Shown in pieces: positions 44,755-56,195 of a stretch of DNA of 64,000 bases. This DNA comes from Parastagonospora avenae f. sp. tritici 18332-5. Lineage: Eukaryota; Ascomycota; Dothideomycetes; Pleosporales; Phaeosphaeriaceae. The notes beneath the pieces are model-generated. The model searched no databases, had not been told where the DNA came from, and saw only the letters and a program-made list of their open reading frames with translations. Position numbers and translations under genes: made by a program. The stretch spans positions 558,001 to 622,000 of the forward strand of contig JAFJTR010000007.1 in the NCBI GenBank assembly GCA_022559985.1, written 5' to 3'. Position 1 is the stretch's first letter. Every line of letters starts with the position of its first letter.

Positions 44755-46081
44755 CTATAGACACTGATAGTACCATGGGGCTGATACACCCTTACATGTA
44801 TAAGGCGACTGCGTTTTACCTCCATATTAGCGGCAATCATCAACAAAAGGGCGCCACACTTACCTCGCAAACTGTGCACCCTTTCCAGTCATTACCACCA
44901 CATTGGTCCCAATGTTTACTTCTACATCCACCATTCCCACCACCCGGTGTACTTGTAGGCGGTCTTTGTGTCGATGAAGGACGGTTTGGCGGCGGCAGAG
45001 AAGGCCGAATCGTGGTCGATGGTCTGGGAGGTGTCGCAGGACGAGAAGAGCTCGGTATCGGTATCGTTGGTGGTTTCGAAGGCCTGGGTGGGCGGGTACC
45101 TCCAAGAGTCGGTGTGTTAACATAACTGCCGTCGCAGTAATACGTATCGCCATCCAATTGCAAGGTCTTCAAGATTGTGCTGGTGCCATTTAAGCCAACA
45201 CTTGTACATGACACGCCCTTTGCCGCCTGTGCGTTTAGAGGTGTGGGGTATTCGATGTGAAAGACCGGTTTGTTCAGCGCGAGGAACTGATCGTATGCTC
45301 TACACTCTCCAAGAGCTGCACACTGCTCGTTGACTGCAAAGTCTACTGTCGAGGCAAGGCTGCTGACGATGTCCAAGCTGTTCTTTAGGCCAATCTTCAT
45401 GTTGTATTTCCTGGCTTCAGCTTGCATCCAGAGCATGTAGTTGATTGCGTCTGAGCTGGTGAGCTTCAGGCCATTATCGTTTTGCTATGCTTTGTTAGCT
45501 GATTGATTGTATTCTTCAGCATCCCGGCCCGCGTGGAGGCGCGCGTACATAGCCATCTTTCCGGTAATTAGCAGCTGTCCAGATGAAGAAAAGCATTGCA
45601 AGATGCAAATAATTGCTTGCGCACCTGTGTTGTCTGGATCGATAGCGTCACAGCCCTTATCAGCTGCCAACTTGATACGCTTAGCTATAATATTGCGGAT
45701 CGATTGCGACCCTGTGCGTATCCATTTCTCGTTCGGCCACTCAGGCAGGACTTTACCCAAGTCTGCAGCTGCAAAGTCCCTGTAGTCGTCTCGCCAGTCT
45801 TCCGCGGTACCTGCACTAAAGTAGCAGATGACAATCTTTCCTGACGCCTTCAGTGTTGCCATTGTTGACGCCGGGTTATCGAAAAGGTCGATGTCCCAAA
45901 CAGGGGCATCGGTAGGCGCAAGAGGCATTTTCGACATGTCCGGTACTCCAAGAAGAATAATCTGGAACTTTTGTCCTCGTATAAATGGTTCCATATTCTG
46001 CGATGACGTTTGTGACATCAACAGAGCCCATATTATCAGCAATGGTGTACCTAAAGAGAGGTACAGGTAACCTTTTGCCAT
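44755..46081 (-). CDS. GH114 glycoside hydrolase with C-terminal CBM1
   Basis: Five exons (46081-45625, 45574-45549, 45484-44864, 44808-44755 after two short upstream introns; exon 2 is 26 nt) give 385 residues. Splicing is supported because it yields DPDNTAANYRKDGYQNDNGL and completes the cellulose-binding knot. An N-terminal hydrophobic signal or anchor is followed by the GH114 domain (VWDIDLFDNPAST, GKIVICYFSAGTAEDWR, KGCDAIDPDN with the acidic active-site residues). A Pro/Ser/Thr-rich linker (about 291-350) leads to a CBM1 (HWDQCGGNDWKGCTVC...WYYQCL). GH114 includes endo-alpha-1,4-polygalactosaminidases acting on galactosaminogalactan-like polymers. CBM1 binds crystalline polysaccharide, so this is probably secreted to walls or plant material. 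Confidence 0.87.
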
Positions 46082-46268
46082 TGCAGTTCAAAAAATGATG
46101 TGATGGCAACACAAGGAGTTGAAAAGAATTGAAAGAACAAATGCTGTGCAAATGGCAATACCTTAAGACGCGATCTGACCAAGATCTAAATCATATCCTA
46201 TATTGGCCACATAGAAACCGACAGCCAATGGAAGGCACCCGCTCGTATGCCATTTTACGTACTGTTTT

Positions 46269-46476
46269 CACCATGTGCCGGCGAAATCCCTGTCCACCTT
46301 ATCCGGTGTCGAGAGGTAGCCTGTAGATATTCAAAAACACATGTAGAACTGGACAAAGTTTATTACAGCAGCGCATGTAGACAGGCTCCTTTGTAAGCTC
46401 ATGGACATTCTCCTAGAGACTTGTAGGTCATGTCGTGCAGGCGCAGTGCGGACACGAATTTTGCCGCTGCCTGGTG
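46269..46476. mobile_element. MITE-like element, copy 2 (diverged)
   Basis: About 208 bp in the same orientation as copy 1. Ends (CACCATGTGCCGGCGAAATC and the right end GCCGCTGCCTGGTG) and internal blocks (AGCCTGTAGATATTCAAAAA, CAGGCTCC, TCGTGCAGGCGC, GCGGACACGAATTTT) align with copy 1 at 44478-44697. Confidence 0.65.
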
Positions 46477-47832
46477 TTGTCGACAAAGCCCATTGTTCAG
46501 AAATTAACAGAGTCCAGTGCTGACCAGTATTGGTTAAGGCTGGACTTGTGCAATATCGAAGAATATTGCTAAATCCTAGCCACAATGTGAGAATGACTAG
46601 AGTAAAATACCAAGAGTTCCGCATGCCATGGTGAGGGACTTCCCCTGCTCGTGCTATGCTCTGATCATTAGTAGAAGGCCGCGCAAGTTCCTTCGTCTCT
46701 TTCCGAAGTCGAACAGTACAATTCTAATAACAGTAATAGCTTGCCGTATACTGTCAGGTAAATCGCACGATGCATGCAGACCCACCCAGTCTCAGATGCC
46801 TCGTGGCAAGTTCCGGACCGTTCTACGGGTATGAACGTACGGACCTGCATCTCCGGCAGATGCATGAATGGCGGGGAAAAGCTTGTTTACTGCACCCCAG
46901 AGCGAACCAACGAAGCGGTCCTTCTGGCAAGGTTTTGTAGCCGTAAGAGCACTGAGCACGTTTAGGGTTGCGGCTAAATGCTGAATCAATTTGAAAATCG
47001 CCGAATATAAGAGCTGTAGCTGAGCACAACCAGTCAGGCCGTCACGGGCGTAGCAGAAAATTTCTCGTGTTACCAGTCGGAGCTCGTTGTTTCGAAATGT
47101 GCGTACACGTGAAGTGCCTCATCTAGTAAGTCGAGCACGCAACATGGAGAGATTGCAGTCACATAGAGTGCTGTCAAGCCTAGAAGCTTGCACTGCGAGC
47201 ATCGTGAATGAGCAGCTAATATCGAGATCTGTCAGCCAGCACGCCGCCACGGTCACCTCTTGAGAGAGCGTAGAAGGCCCAACTGAAGCGTGACGCGTCA
47301 GGACTGCGTTACATGAGCTCCGGGAGTCCGTTTGAGTTTAGAAAACACGAAAGAAGCTTTTCGGAACTCTAAAGCGAGCTTGCCCATAACACAGACGGCA
47401 TAGGCGGTACTGTTCAGTTCTTAACCCCTGGCGATGGTCTCACACGGAGATCCTACGGTACGCATCCGAGCGGGGCAGAGCGATCACTCTATTAATTTCG
47501 TATTATCTAGAAACGTTAGAATTTCCGAGGCAATCACATGGTGCGAAGAAATGGCTGCCGCGCGATGTCGCCATCTCTGTGTTGAATCTTCGTGTTGCAT
47601 TAATTACCTAAAGTTGACGATGGATGAGGTCATCCACTCTTATCGATAACGCGCGTTCTGAATCTGACATTTTCAGTCAACGTGAAACTGCTTTTCCAAG
47701 TCACGACCGAAGGCACAGGACACCAGGACAATTTCATCGCGCATATGGAATTATAGCATTTCTCAACGCCCCAATGGAGTGCATGAGCAACTCCCACCGT
47801 TTTCTTAGCCCGAGTCTTGACCACGCTTGCTG
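46477..47832. other. intergenic, no supported gene
   Basis: 1.35 kb between the second MITE copy and the PPR gene. Only short, featureless open frames. Confidence 0.5.
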
Positions 47833-50151
47833 ATGCTTGCGCTTTGCCGACCACGATGCCTACTCCACTCTTCGCGATTTCTTCAAACACGCACGTTACG
47901 TACCATTCCTCGACGCATTCCCACCTATATCAAGTCATGGGATCCGACTCAGCATGCGCCCGCACGTCAGCCTCAAGCATCGATTGAGCCTGATCAAATT
48001 CGGGATACAAGATGGAGCGAACTACACGAAATGGTCCAGGCCCAGGCACACATTGTGTTGAGTACTAAAGACAACAAGGATGGCAGTGACCCTCCAAAAA
48101 CGATGCCTCCCTCATATAAAAAGCTCAGACACTTATTGCGGCTTGCTTCATCACCCAACATTAACCTCATGGGCATGCGCCGTCATATATGGAAGGCATA
48201 TGTTCTCACAAAACTCGAGGACCAGGATTCGCTATCGAACTTGACTTTCGGAGAATGGGACGTTATTTGGGAGTCGCAATCTTTCACACTGCGCAGCAAC
48301 GAAAACCGAACGCTGCATCTGGAGGAGCTCTACATTGATTTGTGTTCTACGGGGATTGCACCTACTAAGGCTCAAAGAGTTGAGTATCTGGAATGCCACT
48401 TTCAGAACGGCAAGGAGGCTCAAGCGCTTCAGAAATGGGAGGCAGATCGCGGGGAAATCGAAAGTTACCAACCCTATCATTGCGAGCCGGAACACTTGAA
48501 AGTTGGGGTCAAGATGTATGCGCGAGCTGGCAATGCGGACCGAGCTAGTCAGCTGATGGAACAACTCTTCGCGGTGCTGCCTGAACCAGACAAGTCGCTC
48601 TTGCTCACTGTGTTTCGAGCACATACTAGTTCTGCGGAAGCGAAACACCACGACGCTGCATATGATATGTACAAACGACTGAAGGCCCTCCCGATAATCC
48701 TGGGGAGGAGAGATTACGACGCGTGCTTCACAGGCTTCCTAGAAGCGAAGAATATAACTTTCGCGAAGGAGGTCTTTCGCGACATGGTCTCAAACGGTAT
48801 TCTTGCAAACACGGGGTTTGCAAAAGATGTGGAGGAAGTGCTGAAGCGACTTCACATGTTGTACCGTCTAGCCACAGACTTGTCTAGCATGACTAACATT
48901 GCTCTTCATGCTATCAATCTGTTACCGCAATCTTACTACGGGCAGTTGTTTGGAGACTGGATGAAATTTACCGTCGTCCAACAAGCTCCTGAGGCTGCCG
49001 CGCAGATCCTCGAAATGATGTATCGACAAGGCTACCTTCCAGAGACGTTTCATTTCAACATGCTTCTCAGAGCTTTCATACGAACAAAGGAGTCTACAAA
49101 TGTGCTTCAGGCTGAGAACATTGGTTGGCGCATGATTGATGAAGCCCGGAAGGCGCACCAAAAGAGCACCAAGCCATTCTCAAACCACGAGGGTACCAAC
49201 CACAAAGATGCTCCGATGCCTGAAAGTCTACAAGCCGCGCGAAAGCTTCCGGCAGCCGATGTCGATACCTTCGCCCTCATCATTCACCACCATGGCAAAA
49301 GTCTGCAGTGGGAGCACGTCGACTATCTGTCGCGTCAACTCAAAGAAACGTCGATTGCCCCCAACGCGACCATCATGAACGTCCTTATCGACAACAAAAT
49401 CCGAAAAGGTGCATACGCAGAAGCCTGGTCCATCTACAGGCAACTCACAAACCCACCTAAAGACGGATCAATCACGGGTGTCTTCCCCGACGGTGCATCC
49501 ATTCGTTCTGTCTGGAAGATGCTGCGACTTGCCCTGGGCGACCACGCTACAAGGCACGAGCCCGGGCTACCAAGACCTCGAGAACTCCTGAAGGAGACGG
49601 TGGAATGGTGGGCACTGGTTCGCGGCCGCTACGACGCTGAGCGATTCCGCATGGGACTTGTGGGCGGGGACTACACTGCAATCTCCGCGCTCATGTTGCA
49701 TTGCTTCTCATATACGCAAGACTTACCAGGCTCACTCGTCGCATTGCACATTCTGCGGCACAATTTTTATATCTTTCCTACAACCAAAGACGTCAACATC
49801 TTGCAGCGTCAGATGGCTTGGGTCGACTTGAGTCGCGAGTCAGTAGACTCTCGGTCGGAGTACTTCCACAGCCGCAGTAACCGGGTACGCACTGACAGGA
49901 TCGGCAAAATTTACCTGATGCTATTGCAGCAGCGCACGCAACGAATGCAACTGACTCGGGATGATGTAAAGGCTTTGACGGACGAGCAGAAAGGTGACGT
50001 AAATCTCAACCTTCTGAGTGAGTTCACTCGATCTGTAATGAAGAGGCAGTATCCAGAAGAGCTTGTGGAGGTGATGATTCATGCAGCGAGGGTAAGTGTT
50101 GGATGCCCAAACTTGCCAACAGGTGATATGACTGCGTTTGAGGTGGCGTAG
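47833..50151 (+). CDS. mitochondrial pentatricopeptide-repeat (PPR) protein
   Basis: Single exon, 772 residues from the ATG at 47833. The N-terminus (MLALCRPRCLLHSSRFLQTRTLRTIPRR) is Arg-rich and lacks acidic residues, a mitochondrial import signal. The body is all-helical with PPR-like helix pairs, for example YDMYKRLKALPIILGRRDYDACFTGFLEAKNITFAKEVFRDM, PEAAAQILEMMYRQGYLPETFHFNMLLRAFI and IAPNATIMNVLIDNKIRKGAYAEAWSIYRQL (each quoted in part). PPR proteins bind organelle RNA and control its stability or translation. Which mitochondrial transcript is bound cannot be told. Confidence 0.78.
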   Translation: MLALCRPRCLLHSSRFLQTRTLRTIPRRIPTYIKSWDPTQHAPARQPQASIEPDQIRDTRWSELHEMVQAQAHIVLSTKDNKDGSDPPKTMPPSYKKLRHLLRLASSPNINLMGMRRHIWKAYVLTKLEDQDSLSNLTFGEWDVIWESQSFTLRSNENRTLHLEELYIDLCSTGIAPTKAQRVEYLECHFQNGKEAQALQKWEADRGEIESYQPYHCEPEHLKVGVKMYARAGNADRASQLMEQLFAVLPEPDKSLLLTVFRAHTSSAEAKHHDAAYDMYKRLKALPIILGRRDYDACFTGFLEAKNITFAKEVFRDMVSNGILANTGFAKDVEEVLKRLHMLYRLATDLSSMTNIALHAINLLPQSYYGQLFGDWMKFTVVQQAPEAAAQILEMMYRQGYLPETFHFNMLLRAFIRTKESTNVLQAENIGWRMIDEARKAHQKSTKPFSNHEGTNHKDAPMPESLQAARKLPAADVDTFALIIHHHGKSLQWEHVDYLSRQLKETSIAPNATIMNVLIDNKIRKGAYAEAWSIYRQLTNPPKDGSITGVFPDGASIRSVWKMLRLALGDHATRHEPGLPRPRELLKETVEWWALVRGRYDAERFRMGLVGGDYTAISALMLHCFSYTQDLPGSLVALHILRHNFYIFPTTKDVNILQRQMAWVDLSRESVDSRSEYFHSRSNRVRTDRIGKIYLMLLQQRTQRMQLTRDDVKALTDEQKGDVNLNLLSEFTRSVMKRQYPEELVEVMIHAARVSVGCPNLPTGDMTAFEVA

Positions 50152-50470
50152 TGCAGGCTTGTACGAATTCATGTTAAGAAGGAAACAATTTTAATCGCCA
50201 ATGATCGGCTGTGTATAACATTCAAATAGTTGCTTTAAAACCCATAATCTCGCGTGCAAGTTGTATCTTCATTCTGCGATGGCGAGCGAGCAGTCAGCCT
50301 GCCATCCTTAAGGCCCCCTCATTGAAGCATCGAGTTTAATCTATCCGGTGCGTCTCTCCTAGCTCACCACCACGACGTTTGATCTTGTCCCACCAGAGGC
50401 ATTTCCATCTTGATCCTCCGTTTCCAAGAAGAAGTGCTTCCATTCGATGCGCTGTTGGTGATATTCCTTC
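50152..50470. other. convergent 3' flanks
   Basis: About 320 bp between converging genes; nothing recognised. Confidence 0.45.
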
Positions 50471-51087
50471 CTAGTCGTCGTCCAGATGCTCCTCACCAAG
50501 GTCCTCGACCTCAACAATAGCCCTGACAGTGAGGCCCGGTCTAAGACTCCTGAATTCCTTCAATACCCAATCAGTTTGGCGAAACCACATGTGTCCCTTC
50601 AGCGCGTCAACCGTCACGTTCGAGACCGCCAGGTTGTAGATCCCGACAGCCAAGTGGACTGTGACCTGTTGCAAGTTTGGAAGTATGGGCAGCTTATGAA
50701 TTTCTGGTGTTGACGACACGTATGCGGTGCTCTCAAAGTCTTTTCCGACGGTAGGCCTGGTGACAGAGACTTCCAAGTCGTACATCAATGCGATGCTGCA
50801 AATCGGCCTGTACTGACATCGCTTGAAGCTGGCTGTACAGCGGAGAAATTCGTTGGCGTCGCCGAACGCGATGGTGCGGCTTGAGTCCACGAGATCGCAA
50901 GTCTCCGTACGAATGCAACGACACACGTTTGCAATGGCATGCGCATTTTGGTAGTCTTTGATGTTGATCGCTGGTGAAGCTGAGCCGATAACCTTCCAGG
51001 GTTGTTCACGCAGAACGTAGTCGTAGAATTTCATTTCGAATCTCACCAGACAGCTTGAACAGCGGAGATGAGGTTTGATCATGAGTC
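50471..51087 (-). pseudogene. LRLPGELRN-family gene with a frameshift in the signature
   Basis: Downstream of a CTACAG acceptor, one frame reads LFKLSGEIRNEIL and stops soon after. The other frame picks up as YDYVLREQPWKVIGS and stays open to 50471, with the family-like block (AHAIANVCRCIRTETCDLV). The intact family motif would be SGEIRNEI followed directly by YDYVLRE. One extra base, around 51026, separates the two. So the gene seems broken at its signature by a single-base indel, or there is a sequencing error. No intron explains it. Confidence 0.6.
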
Positions 51088-51357
51088 GGGCTGTAGCATA
51101 TAATCAGTTGACATACGGGCCAACCGATAGGCGCGCGAAGTGCTCGTTAAGTGACCCGAACATGGTGTACGAGGCGACTCGATGGGTGATTAGATGGCGT
51201 TGGTAGAGTGGCGAGTGCAGTGACAATCAAGTAGGTCGATATAATATAAAGGTGAAGCTTGCTCCCGTTTGCCGCTAGTGCCGCCATTACACCGCTTGAG
51301 CCGGCCTCTTACCATCTATAGTGGGAGCTGCGAACTGCTTCTCATAAACAATTGCAG

Positions 51358-52246
51358 TCAGGGCTTCCACAGCCAGTCCTGCGCTGTCACTTCCACATTA
51401 CCCATCAACGCCTTCACCTGTCTCCTTGCAGTATATATCCATCTCTGAATGCACGCGTCGCGTTTCACCTTGCCCTTACCCGGTTGGATACTATCACCTC
51501 CTTCGGCGAGCTCGAAAGACAAATTCATGTTCAAGATACCTTGGAGATATGGCAGGAAGATAAGAGTAGGGACATGGACATCGTTAACCTGTATCTCCTT
51601 AACAATTTGCCGACTCATCGGAATGTAGGATCGGTATATCTCGAGCTTGCATTGTAGTTCCACGCGTGTCGTTGCGTCGCGTTGCATGACTGGTATAGTT
51701 GCGAGCCATCGAATAAAATCATGTGCATCTGTAAAGCTGAATGTGGACTTGCTAAAAGCGAACAGGCTGGCTTCGGAGAAATTTTGCCGACAGGTCCTCG
51801 CGAACTTCATCGCATGCTGCAGGTCGAGAAACACGGACTTGAATGATGGGCTGGTTTCGCACGCGGAGTAGGTGAGGCTGCCTGTGTAGAAAGGTAATTC
51901 GGAGATGTAGCTCATCGCCCAGATCTTGTCACATAAGAGATGCCTGTAGATGCGATTGCGCAGCTCAGCGGGGAGTCGGAGCAATGGTGGGGTTAATTCT
52001 GCGTGTGAAATACTGTTCTATGATGTCAGTCTTTGAGTCAGTGGGCGCATGTACAGTAGTATCAGGTTTCGCTACTGGTCTGAACTTAACAGCTGACTAC
52101 CTCTGGCTTTAGACTAAAAGTAATCAACGTCAAACAGTATGGTAAAACAGTACGTACGTATTATCCATGTCCATGGTGCAGGAGTAGTAAGAGTCCGGGG
52201 AGCTCGGGGTCAAGTACTCGTCCGAACAACGAGGTGAGGAGGACAT
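51358..52246 (-). CDS. small LRLPGELRN-family protein
   Basis: Exons 52246-52158 and 52012-51358 encode 247 residues. The 145-nt intron (GTACGT...AACAG) joins a Ser/Asp-rich N-terminus to ISHAELTPPLLRLPAELRNRIYRHLL, the family signature. The second conserved block FARTCRQNFSEASLFAFSKSTF follows at about residue 125. There is no signal peptide or membrane helix. The signature resembles an F-box, so a ubiquitin-ligase adaptor role is possible but unproven. The intron is long for this region. Confidence 0.72.
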
Positions 52247-53038
52247 CTTGATTGAAAAAGCCAACGATGTTGAGTGGAGTGTGCTCTACGGGGGAGAAGA
52301 GCGAGTGAATAAATGTTGTTATCAATTTTCTAACCGCAGGGGCGTGTAAGGGAGATTGCTGCAGCCTAGCTTGTACAATTGTACAAAACACCCAGATACC
52401 AAGGCCACATCGACCAATTAAGGCATTAGCACCATTTTAAGGTATTTTGTGGTACATCGATCGTGAGAAATTCCACTAATCATTCTTTAGAGATGATAGC
52501 TACCATAGGTATTTCTGATGCACTGGTCGTGATATTACTCCGCAATAACGAACGTCAATAAGACACGATGAATTCAGACACCAGGATTCTGGAAGAAAAT
52601 AAAATGAAAGTTCGGCTACCGATAACGACACACTTTTCGGATGCCGTGGCTTCAATATCGCACGCACTTGGAGGGGTGAAGTGACGTTAAGGGTGAATGC
52701 GTCTGATTGGCCATCAAACGGAATCGCAAACGTCGGTCGATGTCCTCCGCGGCGCCGATCGATGACGTTCCGGTTGTCAGCATCCCCAAACGCGCTCCAC
52801 ACCCGTTTGCTATGGCCAATATTTCTTTGATGACGAGTGCTAGTGCGCTGATGGATGTTACGCGACTTTTGCACGCGATGGCTTTCATCTCGCCTTTTTC
52901 CATTACTTGACCGCGACATCTCGCATATCATAAGAATGTCGCGCGGTGAAAGAGCACCGTTGTTGCAGGAGCGCCATAGTGAAGAAGGAGATTCTCGAGA
53001 AGTACGTGTATTGAAAATGCTACCTGTTGTATAACACG
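52247..53038. other. divergent intergenic region
   Basis: About 790 bp between the small-family gene and the MFS transporter gene. The frame at 52500-53063 has no protein features I recognise. Confidence 0.5.
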
Positions 53039-54598
53039 ATGGGGAGCGAGCAGCCCTTCTCACGTCCTGAAGCTATACATAGTATCGACTGGTTTCGATC
53101 GCGACGGCAACACCCCGTGTACAGCTTCACACGATTTGCATCTAACATATAACAGATCCTTCGCCTCGAAGACTTCCCAGAGGAAAACCCAAGAACATGG
53201 GCAAAATGGAGGAAGATGGCGAACGTGGGCGTAATCGCGTTGATGTCCAGTAAGACAGTATTCGGCTACATGTATAGAAAGGTCTGCTAACATGCAATGC
53301 CCTCAGTCGTTAGTCCACTCGTCAGCTCCATGTTCACACCGGGCATCGACGAAATCGCAAAGGACCTGAATTGCTCCACCACCGCAGTCATTGGCACAAC
53401 GACCGGCTTCGTGGTTATGCTAGGCATCGGGCCACTTCTTCTGGCCCCATTGAGCGAAACGTTTGGACGGCGTGTCATCTACCTGACTTGCTTTTCAATC
53501 TTCACGCTCCTCCAAATACCAACCGCACTTGCACCGAATATCGCTTTCCTCATAACGGTCCGAAGTGTTGCGGGCTTCTTTGGGAGTGTTGGCATCGCAA
53601 ACGGTGGAGGTACAATCAGTGACATGTTTGTGCCTAGCGAGAGGGCTGGTGTCTTTGGATGGTATTTGCTGGGGCCATTACTAGGACCAACACTCGGACC
53701 CCTGTTCGGAGGAATTATCGTCCAAAGACTCGGTTGGCGATGGGTTTTCTGGGTCATGACTATCGTCTGCTTCGTCAACACTTTGGCCGGATACTTTTTC
53801 CTGCGCGAGAGCTATGCTCCCGAGATCTTGAAGCGAAAGAAGGCAGAATATGAGAAGGAAGCTGCCAGCATGGAGGGAACGAAATACTCGTACGAAGGCG
53901 AAGACGAGCGCCCATTCATGCAAAGAGTCGCACAATCTTTAGCACGCCCACCGAAGATCTTCACCCAACCTATCGTGGCGACAATGGCCGTCTACCAAGC
54001 CCTCATCTTCGGCACAACGTACAGCATATACACCAATATGCAGCCGATTTATCAAGATCTATACGGCTTCGACACTGAAAAGGTTGGACTCTTGTACCTT
54101 GGACCTGGTCTGGGCTTCTTGTTCGCCGTCTGGTTCCTCGTTCCTCGTATCGATACCGTCTACAAAAGCCTCACTGCGAAGAACAACGGCAAAGCTAAGC
54201 CAGAATTCCGACTCCCGCTTGCCAACATTGGAGCAGTATTCATCCCGGTATCGTTGTTCTGGTTTGCATGGGCAGTCGAAAAGCACGCGCACTGGTTCGC
54301 TTCGATATCAGGCACTTTCTTCTATGGCATCGGACAAGTTATGATACTAAACTGCACACAAAACTACTTCATTGATAGTTTTGAACAGTACGCAGCGAGC
54401 GCCATCGCTGCGGGCGCAGTCTTTAGAAGCCTGGTTGGTGGTATCATTCCGCTCGGTGCACCAGCACTGTTCGAAAAGCTAGGTTATGGCTGGGGCATCA
54501 GCGTCTTTGCTTTTGTGAGCTTGTTACTTGCGCCTGCGCCGTTAATGTTCTATATCTTCGGTGAGAGGATACGCGAGCGCTTCAAGGTCAATCTGTAA
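53039..54598 (+). CDS. MFS transporter, DHA1 (drug:H+ antiporter) type
   Basis: Exons 53039-53116, 53156-53249 and 53307-54598 give 487 residues. The second splice (GTAAGA...CTCAG) is needed to supply membrane helix 1 (ANVGVIALMSIVSPLVSSMF). The first intron (39 nt) and the start are less certain. The polar N-terminus has LEDFPEENPRTWAKWRK, typical of Tpo1/Flr1-like members. Motif A appears as LSETFGRRVIY and motif C as GPLLGPTLGPLFGG. Twelve helices can be followed, with a cytosolic loop after helix 6. It probably exports small molecules or polyamines by proton exchange. Confidence 0.88.
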
Positions 54599-55137
54599 AT
54601 TAGATGGGCTAGTGGTGAATCTCATCACGACGTATAGAACACGAGTAGCCATGGCAATAGCTTGGACTCGATATCCTCAAGGTCATGTCTATAATTGAAA
54701 ACGCGTCCGTGAGCCTTTAAGTCTACTCAATTCAGTGCATCGTACTTGCGTCCGCTCATAGCTAAGGGGTGGCGGCAGTGAGTATGTTACAGTGAATTAG
54801 GCCAGCAAGGCTACAGATAAGAGATAAGTCCGCAAAGAGCGCTGCGCCCAGGGGATTGCAAGCGCAGCCCGCTTTGCGCCTGTCTCTTACTAGTTCTTTA
54901 GGAAACTGTTCCACTCCAACTCGCATTCCTTCCTTTCTACCTCGAGCAAATCCTCTACTCAACACACCTTCTGCTCTAAATGAGGCCATCCAAATCCGCA
55001 AGGCCGATCCGCCACAAGCTATCGAACCCGCCCAAGGTGGTACCTTTAACCCGTCGTGAAAAGCACCTCATCGTCGTGTAAGAGTGAATTTTATTACAAG
55101 CAGCCAGGTATTGATTTTGTGTAGTACAGAGCAGAAC
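54599..55137. other. intergenic spacer
   Basis: About 540 bp with no supported gene. Confidence 0.45.
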
Positions 55138-55678
55138 ATGCGCCAGTCTGCATTCTTGCAACTGCCCGGTGAACTGAGGAACAAGATATACGAATACACC
55201 CTGTACGAAGGCGATTACCGCTGTGAACACCCTGGTGCGCCCCCTCGACTTGTTGAAGGAAGCTTCCCAAACCGACTCAGCATTCTTTGTGTCTGTTACC
55301 AGATTCATGAAGAGGCTGCCCTCATCCTCTTTAAGGTCAACACCTTCCGCATCTTCAATTTGTCGTGCTTGAGAGGTTGGAAATTCCTCCTGACAGTGCC
55401 GCAACGACGCGTCATCACTTCTACTCAATTCAACACCTCCGACATATGGATTCAAGGCAGAGCTTCACACATTACGCAATCTTCGCCCGCGAGACAATGG
55501 TCAGCTGTCGAAGTACTACTTACCCGGAGTACGTCACGTGAGGATTGTAGTCAGAAACATGTTTTGATTCGGTGTACTGACCCGTCTGGGGTCACGAGAG
55601 GGGCTAGAGTCGCTCCGGGTGTGGCTCAGCGGTCGTCACGCAGAAGTTGAGGTGGCCTTGGTACGATATGCATTGTGA
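55138..55678 (+). pseudogene. decayed LRLPGELRN-family gene
   Basis: It starts well: MRQSAFLQLPGELRNKIYEYTL, then VCYQIHEEAALILFKVNTF, the second family block. Near 55500 the homologous sequence shifts frame. LSKYYLPGVRHVRIVV matches the PGVRRVHIRF block of the intact neighbour at 56196-56893 but is in another frame. In that frame a TGA at 55565-55567 interrupts it, after which GLESLRVWLSGR continues to a stop at 55676-55678. So there is at least one frameshift and one nonsense codon. An unrecognised intron covering the TGA is a less likely alternative. Confidence 0.6.
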
Positions 55679-56195
55679 AGCTCAGGTTTCGTGGTCTTGT
55701 GATGTGAACCTACACTGCCTTAGCGATACTTTTCGACAGCAAGATTCAAAGCACAAGCCGGCGTCATGAACTCAGGCTGTTCTACGTTACTCTCAGTTGA
55801 TTCATTCAGCTCGAAACGTCCAAAGGTCTTCTCCCGTGCACACTCCAATCCACTTTGAGCCAAAATACAAACTAATGCGAGCGTTGAATGCTATGACATG
55901 TGATAGCCTATCTAGTAGTCTGAAGGCATACACAGAGCTTGATCGATGGTTTCAGAGCGCATCGACACGTTGCATATCTTCAGATCGTGAGTTGATCTGC
56001 AAGACCCTGTATACTTTACCTCGTAGTTAATAAGTATAATGCATTGGATTTATTTCGTAAGTCTACAGTGAAGTTTAAGTGAATTAGGATCACGAGCACT
56101 GTTGCCTAGGAACCCGCTGTTGACATGTAAATACATCGATCGCCCTCAACCCCGCTTCTCCGTACTACAACGTTTGCATTCTGAAACAAACAACC
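55679..56195. other. intergenic spacer
   Basis: About 520 bp with no supported gene. Confidence 0.45.
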
